Source: Budorcas taxicolor (lineage: Eukaryota > Chordata > Mammalia > Artiodactyla > Bovidae). Taken from it: a stretch of 64,000 bases of DNA. This document shows, piece by piece, positions 1-11,640 of the stretch (within the stretch, counting starts at the first letter, position 1; every line of letters begins with the position of its first letter). A model generated the notes under the pieces. The model did not search any database. It was given only the letters and a program-made list of their open reading frames with translations, and was not told where the DNA came from. The DNA is taken from the NCBI RefSeq assembly GCF_023091745.1, contig NC_068910.1, positions 182,025,170 to 182,089,169 of the forward strand, in the 5' to 3' direction. The translations under genes were made by a program, and so were the position numbers.

Positions 1-44
1 AAACAGTAAAACCAGTACAAAAATGTAGTTTAAAAAAAACCTTT

Positions 45-212
45 TCTAAACAACAGGGTCCTAAAGTCAGCATCTTGAGAAAATCATAATGGAAAAGAAT
101 ATAAAAAAGAAAGGATTTATATGTGTAACTGAATCATTTTATTGTACAGCAGAAATGAACACAACATTGTAAATCAACTATACTTCAATGAGAAAAAAAT
201 TAAAAAAAAAAC
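45..212 (+). mobile_element. L1 LINE 3' end (artiodactyl type)
   Basis: The sequence matches the artiodactyl L1 3' end: a stretch containing 'gtacagcagaaatgaacac', then 'aacattgtaaatcaacta', ending in an A-rich tail at about 190-212. It is 5' truncated and non-coding. The antisense L1 that follows is a different, older copy. Confidence 0.75.
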
Positions 213-229
213 TTCTCATTTCGTATCAT

Positions 230-700
230 TATAGACTGACAGGACGTGGCAAAAGTAATAGAGATCCTGCATATATTTCACCCAGTTATCCCCAATGATG
301 GCAGCTAACATACCTTCAGCACAGTATCACCACTAGGAAATGACACTGGCACCATGCACAGACCCATTCATATTTCACATTTTACATGTATCGTGTGTGT
401 GTATGTGCACGCAATCTATGAAATTTTATCACATGTGTAAATTCATACATCCAGTACCACAGTCAAGGTTCAGAACTGTTTAATCACCACAAAGTTTCCT
501 CATGACAACCTCACACCCACCTTCCTCTTTCATTATCTTTTAATCCTTGGCCATCTGTTCTCTATCTCCAGAAGTTTCACATTTTGAAACTATTGTGTAT
601 TTGGAGTTATAAAATACCTTTTAAGATTGGTCTTCTTTACTTAGTATAATTCTATCACAATCTTTTTGATAAAATGTGTGCTCATTACTTTTATCAATTT
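230..700 (-). mobile_element. Old L1 3' UTR, antisense
   Basis: The plus strand reads as the reverse complement of an old mammalian L1 (L1M) 3' UTR, including 'aaattttatcacatgtgtaa' and 'ccatctgttctctatctcc'. It probably belongs with the antisense L1 ORF2 remnant at 1014-1860, from which a Bov-tA separates it. No usable reading frame remains. Confidence 0.65.
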
Positions 701-751
701 TCTAATTGTTTTTTTTTTTTAAAAAGCTATTGAGTTTAATATATATATGTA

Positions 752-976
752 TGAAAGTGAAGTGAAAGAGAAAGTGTGAGTCACTCAGTCGTGTCCGACT
801 CTTTGCGACCCCATAGACTGTGGCCCACCAGGCTTCTCTGTCCATGGGATTCTCCAGGCAAGAATACTGGAGTGGGGGCCATGCTGTTCTCCAGGGGATC
901 TTCCCAACCTGGGGATCGATCCCGGGTTTCCTGCACTGCAGGAAGATTCTTTACCATCTGAGCAACCAGGGAAGCC
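752..976 (-). mobile_element. Bov-tA SINE
   Basis: This is a complete ruminant tRNA-derived SINE on the minus strand. The plus strand starts with the BovB-like tail (cactcagtcgtgtccgactc) and ends with the inverted tRNA head (ccatctgagcaaccagggaa). AT-rich direct repeats flank it. It interrupts an antisense L1. All overlapping open frames are SINE translations. Confidence 0.92.
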
Positions 977-1013
977 ATATATATATGGCTATATATATAC
1001 ACACACATATTCT
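977..1013. repeat. AT/CA low-complexity tract
   Basis: An alternating TATATA run that turns into CACACA lies directly beside the tRNA-head side of the Bov-tA. Confidence 0.8.
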
Positions 1014-1860
1014 AAATATAAGTCTTTTGTCAGGTATGTGGTTTACAAATATTTTCCCCCAGTCTGTATCTAGTGCCTTTATTTTCTTAGCAGAGTCCTT
1101 TACAGAGCAAAGTTCTTAGGTTTCATAAACTCCAATTGGCCAATTTGTCTTGTTTGGATGGATTATGCTTTCGTATCACGTCTAAGAACTCTTCATCTAG
1201 CCCTAAGTCCTGAAATTTTCCCCTTTGTTGTCTTCTAAAATTTTTATGGATTCATGTTTCAAAATATGATGTATTTTGAGATAATTTTTATACCAAGTAT
1301 GAGGTTTAGATTAAGGTTCATTATTTTTGCCTACACATATTCAATTGTTCCAGCATGATTTATTGAAAAGAATAGCTTTCCTCTTTTTGAACTGCTTTTG
1401 CACCTTTGTCAAAAATCAGCCAGCCATACTTGTGCAATGGTCTATTTCTGAATTATATTGCTCTGCTGATCTTTGTGTGTATCCCTCTGCCAGTTTCACA
1501 CTTTCTTGATGACTGTAGTTATATATGAAGTCTAAAAATCAGGTACAGGGATTCAGTCCATTTTATTCTAATTTTTTAAAATTGTTTTAGCTATTCTAGT
1601 TTCTAGGCCTCTCCATATATATTTAGAATGTTTGCCCATATATGCAACAATTATTATTGGAATTTTGATAGGAATTAGACTAAAACTATAGTTCAATTTG
1701 GGGAGAACTGATATCTTCATTATGTTGAAGATGAACATAGTACATTCCTCTATTTTTCTAAGCTCTTTAATTTTTTTTCCACCAGCATTTTGCATTTTTA
1801 GCATACAAGTCCAGTACATGGCTTATCAGATTTACCTAAATATTTAATTTCCTTGAAAAA
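1014..1860 (-). mobile_element. Old L1 ORF2/3' region, antisense
   Basis: This is antisense L1M sequence; 'catgatttattgaaaagaat' and 'ggaattttgataggaattag' are recognisable antisense ORF2 landmarks. Many stops remove any coding capacity. The same ORF2 interval recurs in sense orientation just downstream, so two L1 copies meet here. Confidence 0.75.
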
Positions 1861-3275
1861 TTGATTCTAAAGTTTATACAAAAGAATAAAAACACAGAAT
1901 ACCCAGCACAATATGGAAGAATAATAAAGTTGAAAGACTGATACTACCTAAATTCAAGACTTACTATAAAGCTACAGTAATCAAAATGGTTGTTATTGGT
2001 GAAAGAATAGACAAACAGAAGAGAATGGAGAGGCCAGAAATATACCCACATAAATATAATCAAATCTTTGACAAAAGAGCAAAAGAAACACAATGGAGCA
2101 AAGGTATTCTCTTCAACAAATGGCTGGAATAACAGACATCCACACACAAAAACAAAGAAAGAAAAAGGGAATATATGTAAACATATAGCTGATTCACTTT
2201 GCTGTACAGCAGAAACTAACACAACATTGTAAAGCAACTACACTCCAATAAAAATTAATTAAAAAATACAATAGCAGTCATTCCTCTACCACACTATGCC
2301 TGGGACAATGCTTACTCTCTTCTCAATAACAATCAATTAAAAAAAAAATACTATGTACCACTTGAAAAAAAAGAGAAAATCTAAGCACACACATTATGTC
2401 CCTCACAAAAATTAACTCAAAATGGACCATAGACCTGAATATAAAACACAAAATTATAAAACTCCTAGAAGATAACATAGAAGGAAATCTGGATGACCTT
2501 AAGTTGTTTAATGACTTCTTAGAACACCAAAGGCATAATCCATGAAAGAAACAATTGATAACCTGGGTGTCATTAAAGTTAAAATATTTTGCTTGCTAAT
2601 GACACTGTCAAGAGACTGAGAAGAAGTCACAAACTAGGAGAAAAAAACCAAAAATGTGACTATTTGCAAAAGCGCATCTGATAAAGGGCTATTATTTAAA
2701 TATACAAAGAACTCTTAAAGCTCACTGATAAGAAAATGAACAGTCTGACTGTAAAATGAGCAAAAGAAATACAGACAGTAAATAAGCATATGAACAGATG
2801 CCCAGTGTCATATAGCATTAAGGAACTGCAAATTGAAGTAACAATGAGTTACCACTACACACCTATTAGAAAGGTCAGAACCTGGAACATTGACAACACC
2901 AAATGCTGTCAAAGATGTGGAGCAACAGAAACACTCTTTCATTGCTGGGGTGAATGAAAAATGGTACTGCTGCTTTGGAAGACAACCTGGCAGTTTCTTA
3001 TAAAACTAAAGATAGTCTTACTACAGGATTTAGCAATCATGCACTGTTATTTGCCCAAGGGAGTTGAAAACTTATGCTTATGCAAAAACCTGCACACAAA
3101 CGTTTATGGCAGCTTTATTCAAAATTCCAAAACTTGGAAGCAACCAGAATGTTTCTTAGTAAGTGAGTAGATAAATAATGTGTGGTATATCCGGACAATA
3201 AGATATTATTCAGAGCTAAAAGGAAAATGAGCTATCAATTCATGAAAAGATCTACAGGAACTTTAAATGCATATT
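1861..3275 (+). mobile_element. Old L1 ORF2 remnant with a nested younger L1 3' end
   Basis: Sense L1 ORF2 sequence runs through 'actataaagctacagtaatc' at about 1962 and 'ggaaatctggatgacctt' at about 2484. A younger artiodactyl L1 3' end (about 2165-2267, 'gctgtacagcagaaactaac' plus an A-rich tail) is inserted in it. Stretch 2269-2350 is unassigned. All frames are broken. Confidence 0.75.
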
Positions 3276-3439
3276 AAGTTAAGTTAAGTCGCTCAGTCGT
3301 GTCCGACTCTTTGCAACCCCCTGGACTGTCTCCAGGCAAGAATACTGGAGTGGGTTGCCATTTCCTTCTCCAGGGGATCGAACCCAGGTCTCCCGTATTA
3401 GAGGCAGACGCTTTAACCTCTGAGCCACCAGGGAAGCCC
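3276..3439 (-). mobile_element. Bov-tA SINE, internally shortened
   Basis: This minus-strand Bov-tA has the usual tail (gtcgctcagtcgtgtccgac) and tRNA head. About 30 bases after 'ccctggactgt' are missing, and so is the segment before the B-box region. It interrupts the old L1, which resumes at 3440. Confidence 0.9.
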
Positions 3440-3899
3440 AATGAAAATAAACCAATCTGAAAAGACTATCTCTGGTATGATTCCAACTATATGATATACT
3501 GGAGAAGACAAAACTATGGGGGCAGTGAAAGTATCAGTAGTTGTCAGAGGTTAGGGTAGAGGGAGGGCTGAGTAGGCGGAGCACAGAGGGCGTGTAGGGC
3601 AGTGAAGCCACTTTGTGTCATACTGTAAAGGTGGATATGTAACTATGGATCTGTCAAAACCCCCAAGAACTGCACCATACTAAGAGGGAACCCTAAGGTA
3701 AATTGCAGACTTTAGGTAATAACCATGTATCAATATTGAGTTGTAAATTGTAGCAAATACACGGCACTAATGCAAGATGTTAATTAAAGGGGAACTGGGA
3801 GTGGGAGGCTTGGAGGCTGGAATATGGGAACTCTCTGTACTTTCTGCTCAGTTTTGTTGTGAAGCTAAACAAAAACGCTAATAAATAACATCTATTTTT
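3440..3899 (+). mobile_element. Old L1 3' UTR, continuation
   Basis: The L1 interrupted by the Bov-tA continues here: 'tgattccaactatatgatat', a G-rich 3' UTR segment and an A-rich end near 3900. It is non-coding. Confidence 0.65.
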
Positions 3900-5115
3900 T
3901 AAAAAAGGAACATTGACAGAAGGATAAAAAAACTCAAATACCTAAAAAATAAATCTAACAAAAAATGGCCGAGCCTTCTTTGTGGAAAATTAAAAAGTGT
4001 TATTGAGAGAAAATTTAAAAGACCTATATGTATATTCTTATTTATTGATGGTATATAATACTACAAAAATGTCAATTCTCCAGTAGCCTACAGACTTAAT
4101 GCAATCCCGTGATTCAAAATTTTATGTGTAAATATAAAGTTTTAATAACGGCTAAGACACTTGAAGATTTGATGAGAGGACTGGCTAGCTCTTCAGAATT
4201 ATGAAGACATAAAAGTTCCAGTAATTAGAATAGTTTGATACTAGGGCAAGGCAGAAAATGGAACAGAATAGGTCATTCTAAAACATAAACAGAAATGAAC
4301 ATTCGACAAAGGTGCTACTGTAGAAGAGTGGAATGAGCATGGCCTTTCCAATAAACAGACCTAAGACAGTTGGACACCTTCCTCAAAGAAAAGACTCAAG
4401 TACTGCTGCCTACCAACAAAACATCCGTTTCAGGAAATTGCAAACCTAAACGCAAAAGACAAAATAATAAAGGTTTTGAAAGATAACATAAGACGATGTC
4501 TTGTCATCAGGGTAGGAGAATATTTTAAAAAGAAGACACAGAAAACATAAAAGAAAAGATTTTTAAATTATATTCCATTAAAATTAAGAACCTCCATTTA
4601 TCCAGAGGTACCAAGAGCATGAAAAAGCAAACCATGAGAGGGGAATACATATCAGTGTACATAACTAATAAAAATTTCTTAATCAGAATAGCCAAAAGAC
4701 CAGTAAAAATAATTTTTTAAAAAGACCACAAAAAATGGCCAATAGACCTGAACAGGTAACTCACAAAGGATATCCAAATAGAGAAAAAAAAATATATGAA
4801 ATATATATACATATATATGGAACATATATACATATATACGTGTGTGTGTCTGGAAAGTGCTTAATTTCACTTCTAATTAGAAAAATGCCAATTCAAACAC
4901 CGTGAGGTATCAGGATCATACCCATCAGAATGACAAAAATGAGAATGACTAACATTTTGGAGATTGTAGGGCACAAAGGGAATCCTATAGTGAGAGCAAA
5001 CATTGTTATATTCCACTTTAGATACAGTTTGTCATTATTTACTAAGGTTGAAAATATGCAAACTCTATGACCCATCAATTACAAATACCAGTAATGCATC
5101 CCAGAGTCCTATACA
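3900..5115 (+). mobile_element. Second old L1 ORF2 remnant, sense
   Basis: The L1 ORF2 3' region starts over in sense orientation ('cagacttaatgcaatccc' at about 4091), so this is a separate copy from the one ending at 3899. It is highly diverged and contains an AT-rich simple tract at 4785-4852. No open frame of note remains. Confidence 0.65.
4785..4852. repeat. TATA-rich simple repeat
   Basis: Imperfect TATA/CATA repeats end in a short GTGTGTG run inside the old L1. Confidence 0.8.
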
Positions 5116-5261
5116 CAAGACCCAGTGTATGAGTCTCCCCAGATTCCTCTGGATCCCATCAACCACCAGATCTTGATTTTTATAATAGATGAGTTTGCAT
5201 GTAGCAGCGAGGTCTGCCCTTCAAGGAGGAAACACTGATAAGCAAGAACGTAAGACAATTT

Positions 5262-5468
5262 GACTTCCCCAGTGCCTCAGCAGGTAAAGACTCTCCCTGA
5301 AGTTCAGGAGACACAGGAGACGCTGGTTCAACCCCTGCGTAGGGAAGATAACCTGAAGACGGAAATGGCAACCCACTCCAGTATTCTTGCCTGAAAAACT
5401 CCATGGACAGATGGCAGGCTATCGTCCAAAGGATTGCAGAGTCGGACACGACTGAGCGACTAAACATT
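5262..5468 (+). mobile_element. Bov-tA SINE with 11-bp target-site duplication
   Basis: The element starts with a diverged tRNA head (acttccccagtgcctcag), has a B-box-like 'ggttcaacccc' and ends in 'cggacacgactgagcgac'. The direct repeat taagacaattt flanks it at 5251-5261 and 5469-5479, as expected for L1/RTE-type insertion. Confidence 0.93.
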
Positions 5469-5556
5469 TAAGACAATTTTGTCTTCTTTCTGTTCCTGGG
5501 TCCATCCCCAGCCAAGAGTGAAGTCCGGCTTCTTGTTTATGATAAACTCCCACAAT

Positions 5557-5591
5557 GCAAAAGTGTCAGACACAACTGAGCGTGCACGCGT

Positions 5592-5630
<39 letters not shown>
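5557..5630 (+). repeat. (CA)n microsatellite on a Bov-tA tail remnant
   Basis: About 24 bases matching the Bov-tA 3' end (cagacacaactgag) run straight into a CA tract at 5587-5630. The microsatellite probably grew from the tail of a very short SINE insertion. Confidence 0.75.
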
Positions 5631-5631
<1 letters not shown>

Positions 5632-7041
5632 CAGCAGCTCTGGCTTTTTTTGGTACCATTTTCTCGCCAGAAGACAGGGTATGTTTGTTCCCCTAATCAG
5701 CCGATCAGAATGCCTCTAGCCCTGTTTTGTAACAACACTAGATGGAGCTCCTTCTTTTTGTTGCCCTTGACTCTGGCAGGCTGGCCCCGGGCGCAGCAGT
5801 TTCTGAGAACCAGAGTTGGCGCCCTTGCTCTGCCCCCTTCTCCAAACGGGAAGTCTGCCCCCCGGGGGGAGAGGAACGCACCCTTCCCTCCAAATAGCTA
5901 AGGAGCTTAAGAGATCTTCCAGTTAGGTCTTCCATAGACAAGTGTGGGATCAAATCATTTCAAACCCGCAATTCACTGCCTTTTCCTGAGGGACCAAGGG
6001 AAGCAGCATCCATGGAACCCTTTTAGCAACAACCTTGATTTCATCCTCTGAGAAGCAACTATCTCCCTATGGCATACAAAGAAGGGCTCAAGTCATGTTG
6101 ATTGCCCGTTGAAAAAGAACATTGCCTCCTTGAGGAGAAGAGGGAGTGAATAAAGCTCCAGAAATGAATTCGGGATTGGGCTTTAAGCCACATGAACTAG
6201 GGTCACTCTGCCCCTGGGAAACCCAGCTCTCCATTTTTTCAGATGTTTGTAAATCCCGATGGGAATAGTCTGCTTCAACATCTCCTCTGCAAAGTGATAG
6301 TCTGTTCTCAAGTAGTGCCCCCATTCATCATCACACCCCCTGCTTTTTTATTTTTCCTCATTTATTTGGTCAGTTATGTACTGTAGGTCACTCCACCAGA
6401 CTGTGAGTTCTCAGAGACCTTGTCTGGTCTGTTTAAGGTGTTGTCCTCCTGCCCTAGAACAGTGCCCAGCAGATATTAAGTGCTCAGCCTATGTAGGGTG
6501 GATGGCCATCTAGGATTCCAAACTCAACTGAATCAGTTTTGTCTACAGGTCATCTTCCACCTTGCACAATATAGTCCCTGTCTCACAGTTTGCCAACTTA
6601 TTTGTGTCCTTCTGAGTGCCCCCCAAAAACCTCCCATGGAACGGGTCTTTGGTGTGAAAGTGTTCACTAAAAATATGGGAAGAGAGAGGGGCTTGCATAG
6701 AAGTGACCAGATCGTTGAACGCTGAATAGGAGTGTTTCATGGCTATAACCTTTTCATCTCCCTCCCATAATAAAATATCCCTAACACTCCACCTCACAAA
6801 CATTTCTGACATCTCAGGGCTTTGCTATCTCTCCTCCCCTTCTCACCTCTCTTACTTTTTTCTCTTCTCTTTCTCACACTTTCATGCAGAGTAACTCAAA
6901 TCGGCTCTTCCCTAGCAACTTATCACAAACTGAACTCTAAACCCAGCTTTGCCCGCCTAAGACCCATCAACATACTAACCAAACTGAAGAATCACCTCCC
7001 TTGGCAAACCCAAAGGTCCAAGATGTGACAGTGTTTTCTTA
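5631..7041. other. Mostly unique intergenic DNA with an L2 fragment
   Basis: I see no gene. An L2 3' end in sense orientation covers about 6385-6490 ('gactgtgagttctcagagac' through 'tattaagtgctca'). Open frames at 5479-5901, 6088-6324 and 6543-6812 resemble no protein family I know and have no splice or codon signal. Confidence 0.5.
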
Positions 7042-7270
7042 GGGTGCCTGTATGATGCTTAGCCACTTCAGTCATGTCTGACTCTTTGTGACCCCATGGA
7101 TTGTAGCCCGCCAGGCTCCTCTGTCCATAGGATTCTCCAGGAAAAAATACTGGAGTGTGTTGCCATGCTCTCCTCCAGGGGATCTTCCCAACCCAGGGAT
7201 TGAACCCACACCCCTGTGTCGCCTGCATTAGCAGGTGAGTTCTTTAACACTAACACCACCTGGGAAGCCC
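7042..7270 (-). mobile_element. Bov-tA SINE
   Basis: This is a full minus-strand copy ending at the inverted tRNA head 'cacctgggaagccc'. The 7-base repeat tttctta flanks it at 7035-7041 and 7271-7277. Its tail has a short ruminant-type extension (gcctgtatgatgcttagc). Confidence 0.92.
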
Positions 7271-7444
7271 TTTCTTATGATAGCACTGCCCTTTTCTTTA
7301 CAACTAAGATTTTCATCTGTTTATCTGTTTCTGTTCCTTTACCTTCTCTTTTTCCACAAAAAGTTAGGTTAAAATAGCCAGTATCCTTCCTATCCTCCAA
7401 CATTTTTGTCTAGAATAAAAGTGGTTTAAAAGATGACAGGTGGA

Positions 7445-7583
7445 GGGAATTTTCTGATGGTCCCACGATTTTGACTCCCACTTGCACTACAGAGGACAAG
7501 GCTTCAAACCCTGGCTGGGGAACTAAACTCCTACAAGCCATGGGAGGGGAGGGGCAGAAAACCAAAAGAGAGAGAGAGAAAAA
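7445..7583 (+). mobile_element. CHR-type tRNA-Glu SINE fragment
   Basis: The cetartiodactyl CHR pattern is present: 'gggaattttctgatggtccc', a degenerate B box, then 'ggggaactaaactcctacaa' and a purine-rich tail with a short GA run. It is moderately diverged. Confidence 0.7.
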
Positions 7584-7984
7584 GATGGAGCCGGTAAGAA
7601 GATAAATAAATCCTCTAAGTCCTGAAGCCTAGGAGAGCAGTGGGGAGGAGAGGGAATCTTCCCTTTGCATGATTTTGGTGATTGCCTAAAGAGACACGAG
7701 GGGCTATCGTATTTATCAGTCCTTGGTCTTTTACGTATAGAGGAGATGAGTTCAAAGAAGTTATCACCTTGATTCTTGAATTGCCTCTGCTAGGCTTCTT
7801 CTGACCTTTTATATGTGTGAAGTAAAACTAGCTCCTGAAACAGACCAATTTTGAAATCTCAGAGACTTCAAACAACAGAGTTTCTTTCCCATTTCCATTG
7901 CAGTCCAGTGCAGGTTGAGGCTTCTAGGTGATCATTCAGAGGCCCTTACCTCATGGCTTCTTCTTCGTCTTCATCTCCTTTTCC
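7584..7984. other. Unique intergenic segment
   Basis: I recognise no repeat and no credible coding sequence in these 400 bases. Confidence 0.4.
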
Positions 7985-8497
7985 TTTGTTGTTCAGTCGC
8001 TCAGTTGTGTCCGACTCTTTGCGAACCCATGGACTGCAGCATGCCAGACTTCCCTGTCCTTCTCCATCTCCCGGAGCTTGCTCAAGTTCATGTCCATCGA
8101 GTCGGTGATGCCAGCCAACCATCTCATCCTCTGTCGTCCCCTTCTCCTGCCTTCAATCTTTCCCAGCATCAGGGTCTTTTCTAATGAGTCAGCTGTTCGC
8201 ATCAGGTGGCCAAATTACAAGAGCTTCAGCTTCTGCCTCAGTCTTTCCAATGAATATTCAGGATTGACTTACCTTAGGATTGACTGGTTGGATCTCCTTG
8301 CAATCCAAGGGACTCTCAAGAGTCTTCTCCAACACCACAGTTCCAAAGAATCAATTCTTTGGCTCTCAGCCTTCTCTTTATGGTCCAACTCTCATATCCA
8401 TACATGACTACTGGAAAAACCATACCTTTGACTGTACAGACTTTTGTCAGCAAAGTAATATCTCTGCTTTTTAATGTGCTGTCTAGGTTTGGCTGGC
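7985..8497 (-). mobile_element. BovB LINE 3' end, CAA-type tail
   Basis: These are the last ~510 bases of BovB on the minus strand. The plus strand begins 'ttgttgttcagtcgctcag', passes the antisense C-terminal coding landmarks (catctcatcctctgtcgtcc) and stops at 'gctgtctaggttt', a 5' truncation. The C-terminal frame is broken. The tail is of the CAA kind. Confidence 0.93.
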
Positions 8498-10030
8498 AAA
8501 TAGAGAAACAGACTAGATGGAGATTCATATGCATCTTGGTCCTTTGGCTCACTTGATGTTTTACAAAAGTCTTTTGCTGACATGCAGTTAGTGAGCACCA
8601 AACCCATAGCCCATCTCCACGTAAGCAGTGAGGAGGCTACAAAATGTAGCCTCTGGCTGGTCAGGAGGAGCATGAATCTTTGGTGGTCAACTAGCCATGT
8701 TTGTCACACCAGCTGGAAGATCCAATTTCCATCTGGGGATTAATCACATGTACTTGGCCTCCTTACCTTTTTCTAGCTGAATTCCTCATCTTTTCAGCCA
8801 GGGTTTCTACTCTCAACCCCTTATAAGATCTCCAAGTGCTTTCCCTCCCCTCTTCTCCCAGACTGGTACCCTAGCCTTAACACCTTTCTTCTCCCTGAGC
8901 AAGCTCATTTATTTGAGGCATCTATACATTGTTTCTTGACTTCAGCCCTTCTTTTGCCAGCTGAGCCCATGTCTCTCTGTTTCCTCTTCATGAATGTGTT
9001 GTCACATTTTCAGAAGCCCTCAAGACTGAAAGAGTCTAGAGTCCTCTTGCCAAGCCAGAGGTTATATTTCTCAGCCTTCTCTACCTACCCACTTATGTCT
9101 AAATGGGCTGAATGACTGCTTCTCATGAAAGAAATGTGAGCAGAAGAGTTCTGTAAAGATCCAAGTGATTAAGAAACAGAGGCGCCTTCCCCCTAGTCTC
9201 TTTCACCATCTGCCAGGTGCTGAGAGAAAGATGTGTGGTTAGAGAGAGGGACCTGGGCTCTGAATGATCATGTACACAGGCCATACCACCTGTCCACTTT
9301 CAGGAGGGTGGCTTATACAGTAATGATGCCAGACTGGCCTCTGATTCCACCTCAGCTCCTTTCTGACTTCTGTCCTTCCATGTGGTCACTCTCCCCTATT
9401 TTTCTTCTCTTTCTTCCTAGACTATTAAAAGCTTAAGGCATGTGCCTTTCAAAATAGTTTCTTCAAGAAAAGTCTTTTGCAACAAGACTTCAAAATTCAA
9501 TAAAGGAATTATAGGCATTGTTACAGGCAGAGAGGGAGAGATATTTTTGAAAAAGGAAATTGCCCACAGCCCTTTAAATCTCCTACAGTTATTAATATCC
9601 ACCATTTGTTAATGATGATACTCTGCTAAGGACTATTTTATGTGCTTTCATTGAAATTTTCCTACAGACTTATGAGGTTGAGATTCATATTTGTCTCCTC
9701 CAAGATATCTTGGACATCTGAACTAGGGACTGTTCCTGGGAAATCTGCCAAGCTGTCTCCCTCTTCTTTCCTAACTTGGTTTAAAGCATCTGCTCATTTT
9801 CCCCCAGCATCATAGCTCCACTCTATTCTCCACATCCCACTGGACTGTAAACTCATGGCCGAGAACATTCCTGTCTGTCACCTACCTGAGTGCTCTGCTC
9901 ATGCTCAAAGGGATTTGAGGCAGCCTATGTCTTGCACATATTTATAAATTCCATGGAAATTAAATGTGCAACTTCTTTCATAGGAGATGCCTAATAGCCT
10001 TATATTTGAATAATGGATGAATTCCAGTGT
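8498..10030. other. Intergenic DNA with faint LTR, MIR and L2 traces
   Basis: No gene is seen. About 9060-9400 resembles an MLT1-type LTR in sense orientation ('gaaatgtgagcagaag'). About 9590-9690 looks like an antisense MIR, and 9830-9900 like an L2 3' end ('ctggactgtaaactcatgg'). All three are weak calls. Confidence 0.35.
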
Positions 10031-10034
10031 TTTA

Positions 10035-10440
10035 AGTGTTACATTCAAGTATTCCTGTAGTTCCCAAGCCTAACTGGATGTCAGAGTCAAACAGGAAACT
10101 TTTTTAGTCTATCAACATTTCTGAGGATGGGTTTCATAAATCTCTTTAAAAAAAAAAGAACCTGTCCCACTGTCAATTCAGTCATGTCCAACTCTTTGTG
10201 ACCCCATGGATTGTAGCCTGCCATCCTCTGTCCATCGGATTCTCCAGGCAGGAATACTGGAGTGGGTTGCCATGTCCTCCTCCAGAGAATATTCCCAACC
10301 CAGAGATTGAGCCCGTGTCTCTCATATCTCCTGCACTGGCAGGCAGGTTCTTTTTTTTTTCTTTTTTTTTAAGAAATCTCTATTTTTAGCAAGTTCCCCC
10401 AAGTGACTCTGAAGCAGCCAGCTTGATCCCAGCCTGAAGA
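10035..10440 (+). mobile_element. hAT-type MITE (MER5A-like) split by a Bov-tA
   Basis: The first half (about 10060-10150, 'cctaactggatgtcagagtc') and second half (10371-10440, 'gaaatctctatttttagcaa' ... 'gtgactctgaagcagccag') read as one MER5A-like non-autonomous hAT element. A Bov-tA lies between them. Confidence 0.6.
10168..10351 (-). mobile_element. Bov-tA SINE lacking its tRNA head
   Basis: The minus-strand Bov-tA tail and body are present (gtcatgtccaactctttgtg through 'ctggcaggcaggttc'), followed by T-rich filler in place of the inverted tRNA head. It sits inside the MER5A-like MITE. Confidence 0.88.
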
Positions 10441-11405
10441 CTGGCATTTGAAAATTCGTGGAGGAGCATTCTATCTTTCTTCACCCCAGAATCCTATAAA
10501 ATCTCCCCTTCCCTCCCCTGTCCATGCTGTCCTAAACCATTTTCTCTTAGCAAACAAATGCCAACAACAAAGTTGGTTCATCCTGAAAGTCTCACCATGA
10601 GACAAAGATATGCTTCAAAGTCTAGAAAATGGTCAGCTCTACTAGACATCAAAACTTTCCCCTAGCAGTCAGCTCCTACCTATAAATAGATGACCACCTC
10701 TATAATCTACAGCTTCCCCCCCCCAAAAAAAAACAAACACCAGAGACACATTTCCTGGGTGTGTTTTACCATGTTGCCTATTTATCCAGCAATAGAACCT
10801 TGAAAATTTCTACAGTGAGTTTTGTTTTTAAACTCTTTTCACATCTACTTGGTATTTGGGTGTCCCACGTTCTCAGACAACCTGAATCCACTGTTTTCTA
10901 ATGCTGACCCTACCTGCAAGCATGCTCTTTGGGGGAGCTTTTCACAAAGAGGCTGTTAAAGTAGAACAGGCAGCTTCAAGAAAATTGCCATCTGGTTTCC
11001 ACACTGCAGATGCCCACACGAGCCTTGAAAAATCTAGCTGGGGAGGAGGTGGAAGATCCTGTGGGCTGGTTGATAAAGGAAGAAACAAGAAGGCTACTTT
11101 TTTTCCCCCCTTAATGTTCCTGCAGTTGAGCCTAATCACCATAATATGAGAGAGAGAGAAAACTGTAATCACATTAGGTAGAGAGTCTGGAACATCTGAA
11201 GGCTCAAGAAACAACCTGAATTTTTTGTTCTGTATTCTAGAGACACATTGTGTGTCCACCTTGGTAGCTCTTCATGCTGCCGAGGATGGAATACTTATCT
11301 AATCAATTCCACTTTTTCTCTTGCTTATATTTTCTGGCAAAATCCCTCTTATGACAAAACAGGAAGATGTTCCTCCCATATATATGCATATGTATGTCTT
11401 TTCAT
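10441..11405. other. Unique intergenic segment
   Basis: I recognise no repeat. Overlapping frames at 10901-11149 (+) and 10942-11259 (-) look like chance and show no domain. A short GA run lies at about 11149-11158. Confidence 0.4.
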
Positions 11406-11631
11406 TGGGAATCCCAGATGCCACTAGTGATAAAGAACCTGCCAGTCAATGCAGGAAACATAAGAGACACGGGTTCAGCCCCTGGGTTGGAAAGATCCCC
11501 TGGAGGAGGGCGTGGCAACCCACTCTAGTATCCTTTTGGAGAATCTCATGAACAGAGGAGCCTGGCGGGCTACAGTCCATAGGGTCGCAAAGAGTCGGAC
11601 ACGACTGAAGCGACTTCACATGTTTGGTGCA
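11406..11631 (+). mobile_element. Bov-tA SINE with 9-bp target-site duplication
   Basis: A full plus-strand copy with a diverged head (gggaatcccagatgccacta), a B-box-like 'gggttcagcccctgg' and the end 'cggacacgactgaagcgac'. The direct repeat tcttttcat flanks it at 11397-11405 and 11632-11640. Confidence 0.93.
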
Positions 11632-11640
11632 TCTTTTCAT

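Noticed and set aside
776..1119. Peptides such as SDSLRPHRLWPTRLLCPWDSPGKNTGVG as protein
   Set aside because: The same peptide theme recurs at every antisense Bov-tA and is simply SINE translation.
1014..2160. L1 5' inversion (twin priming) at the antisense/sense junction
   Set aside because: Both sides cover the same ORF2 interval, so they are two copies rather than one inverted insertion.
5479..5901. 140-codon frame containing HTHTHT
   Set aside because: The His-Thr run is the CA microsatellite read in frame; the flanks show no domain.
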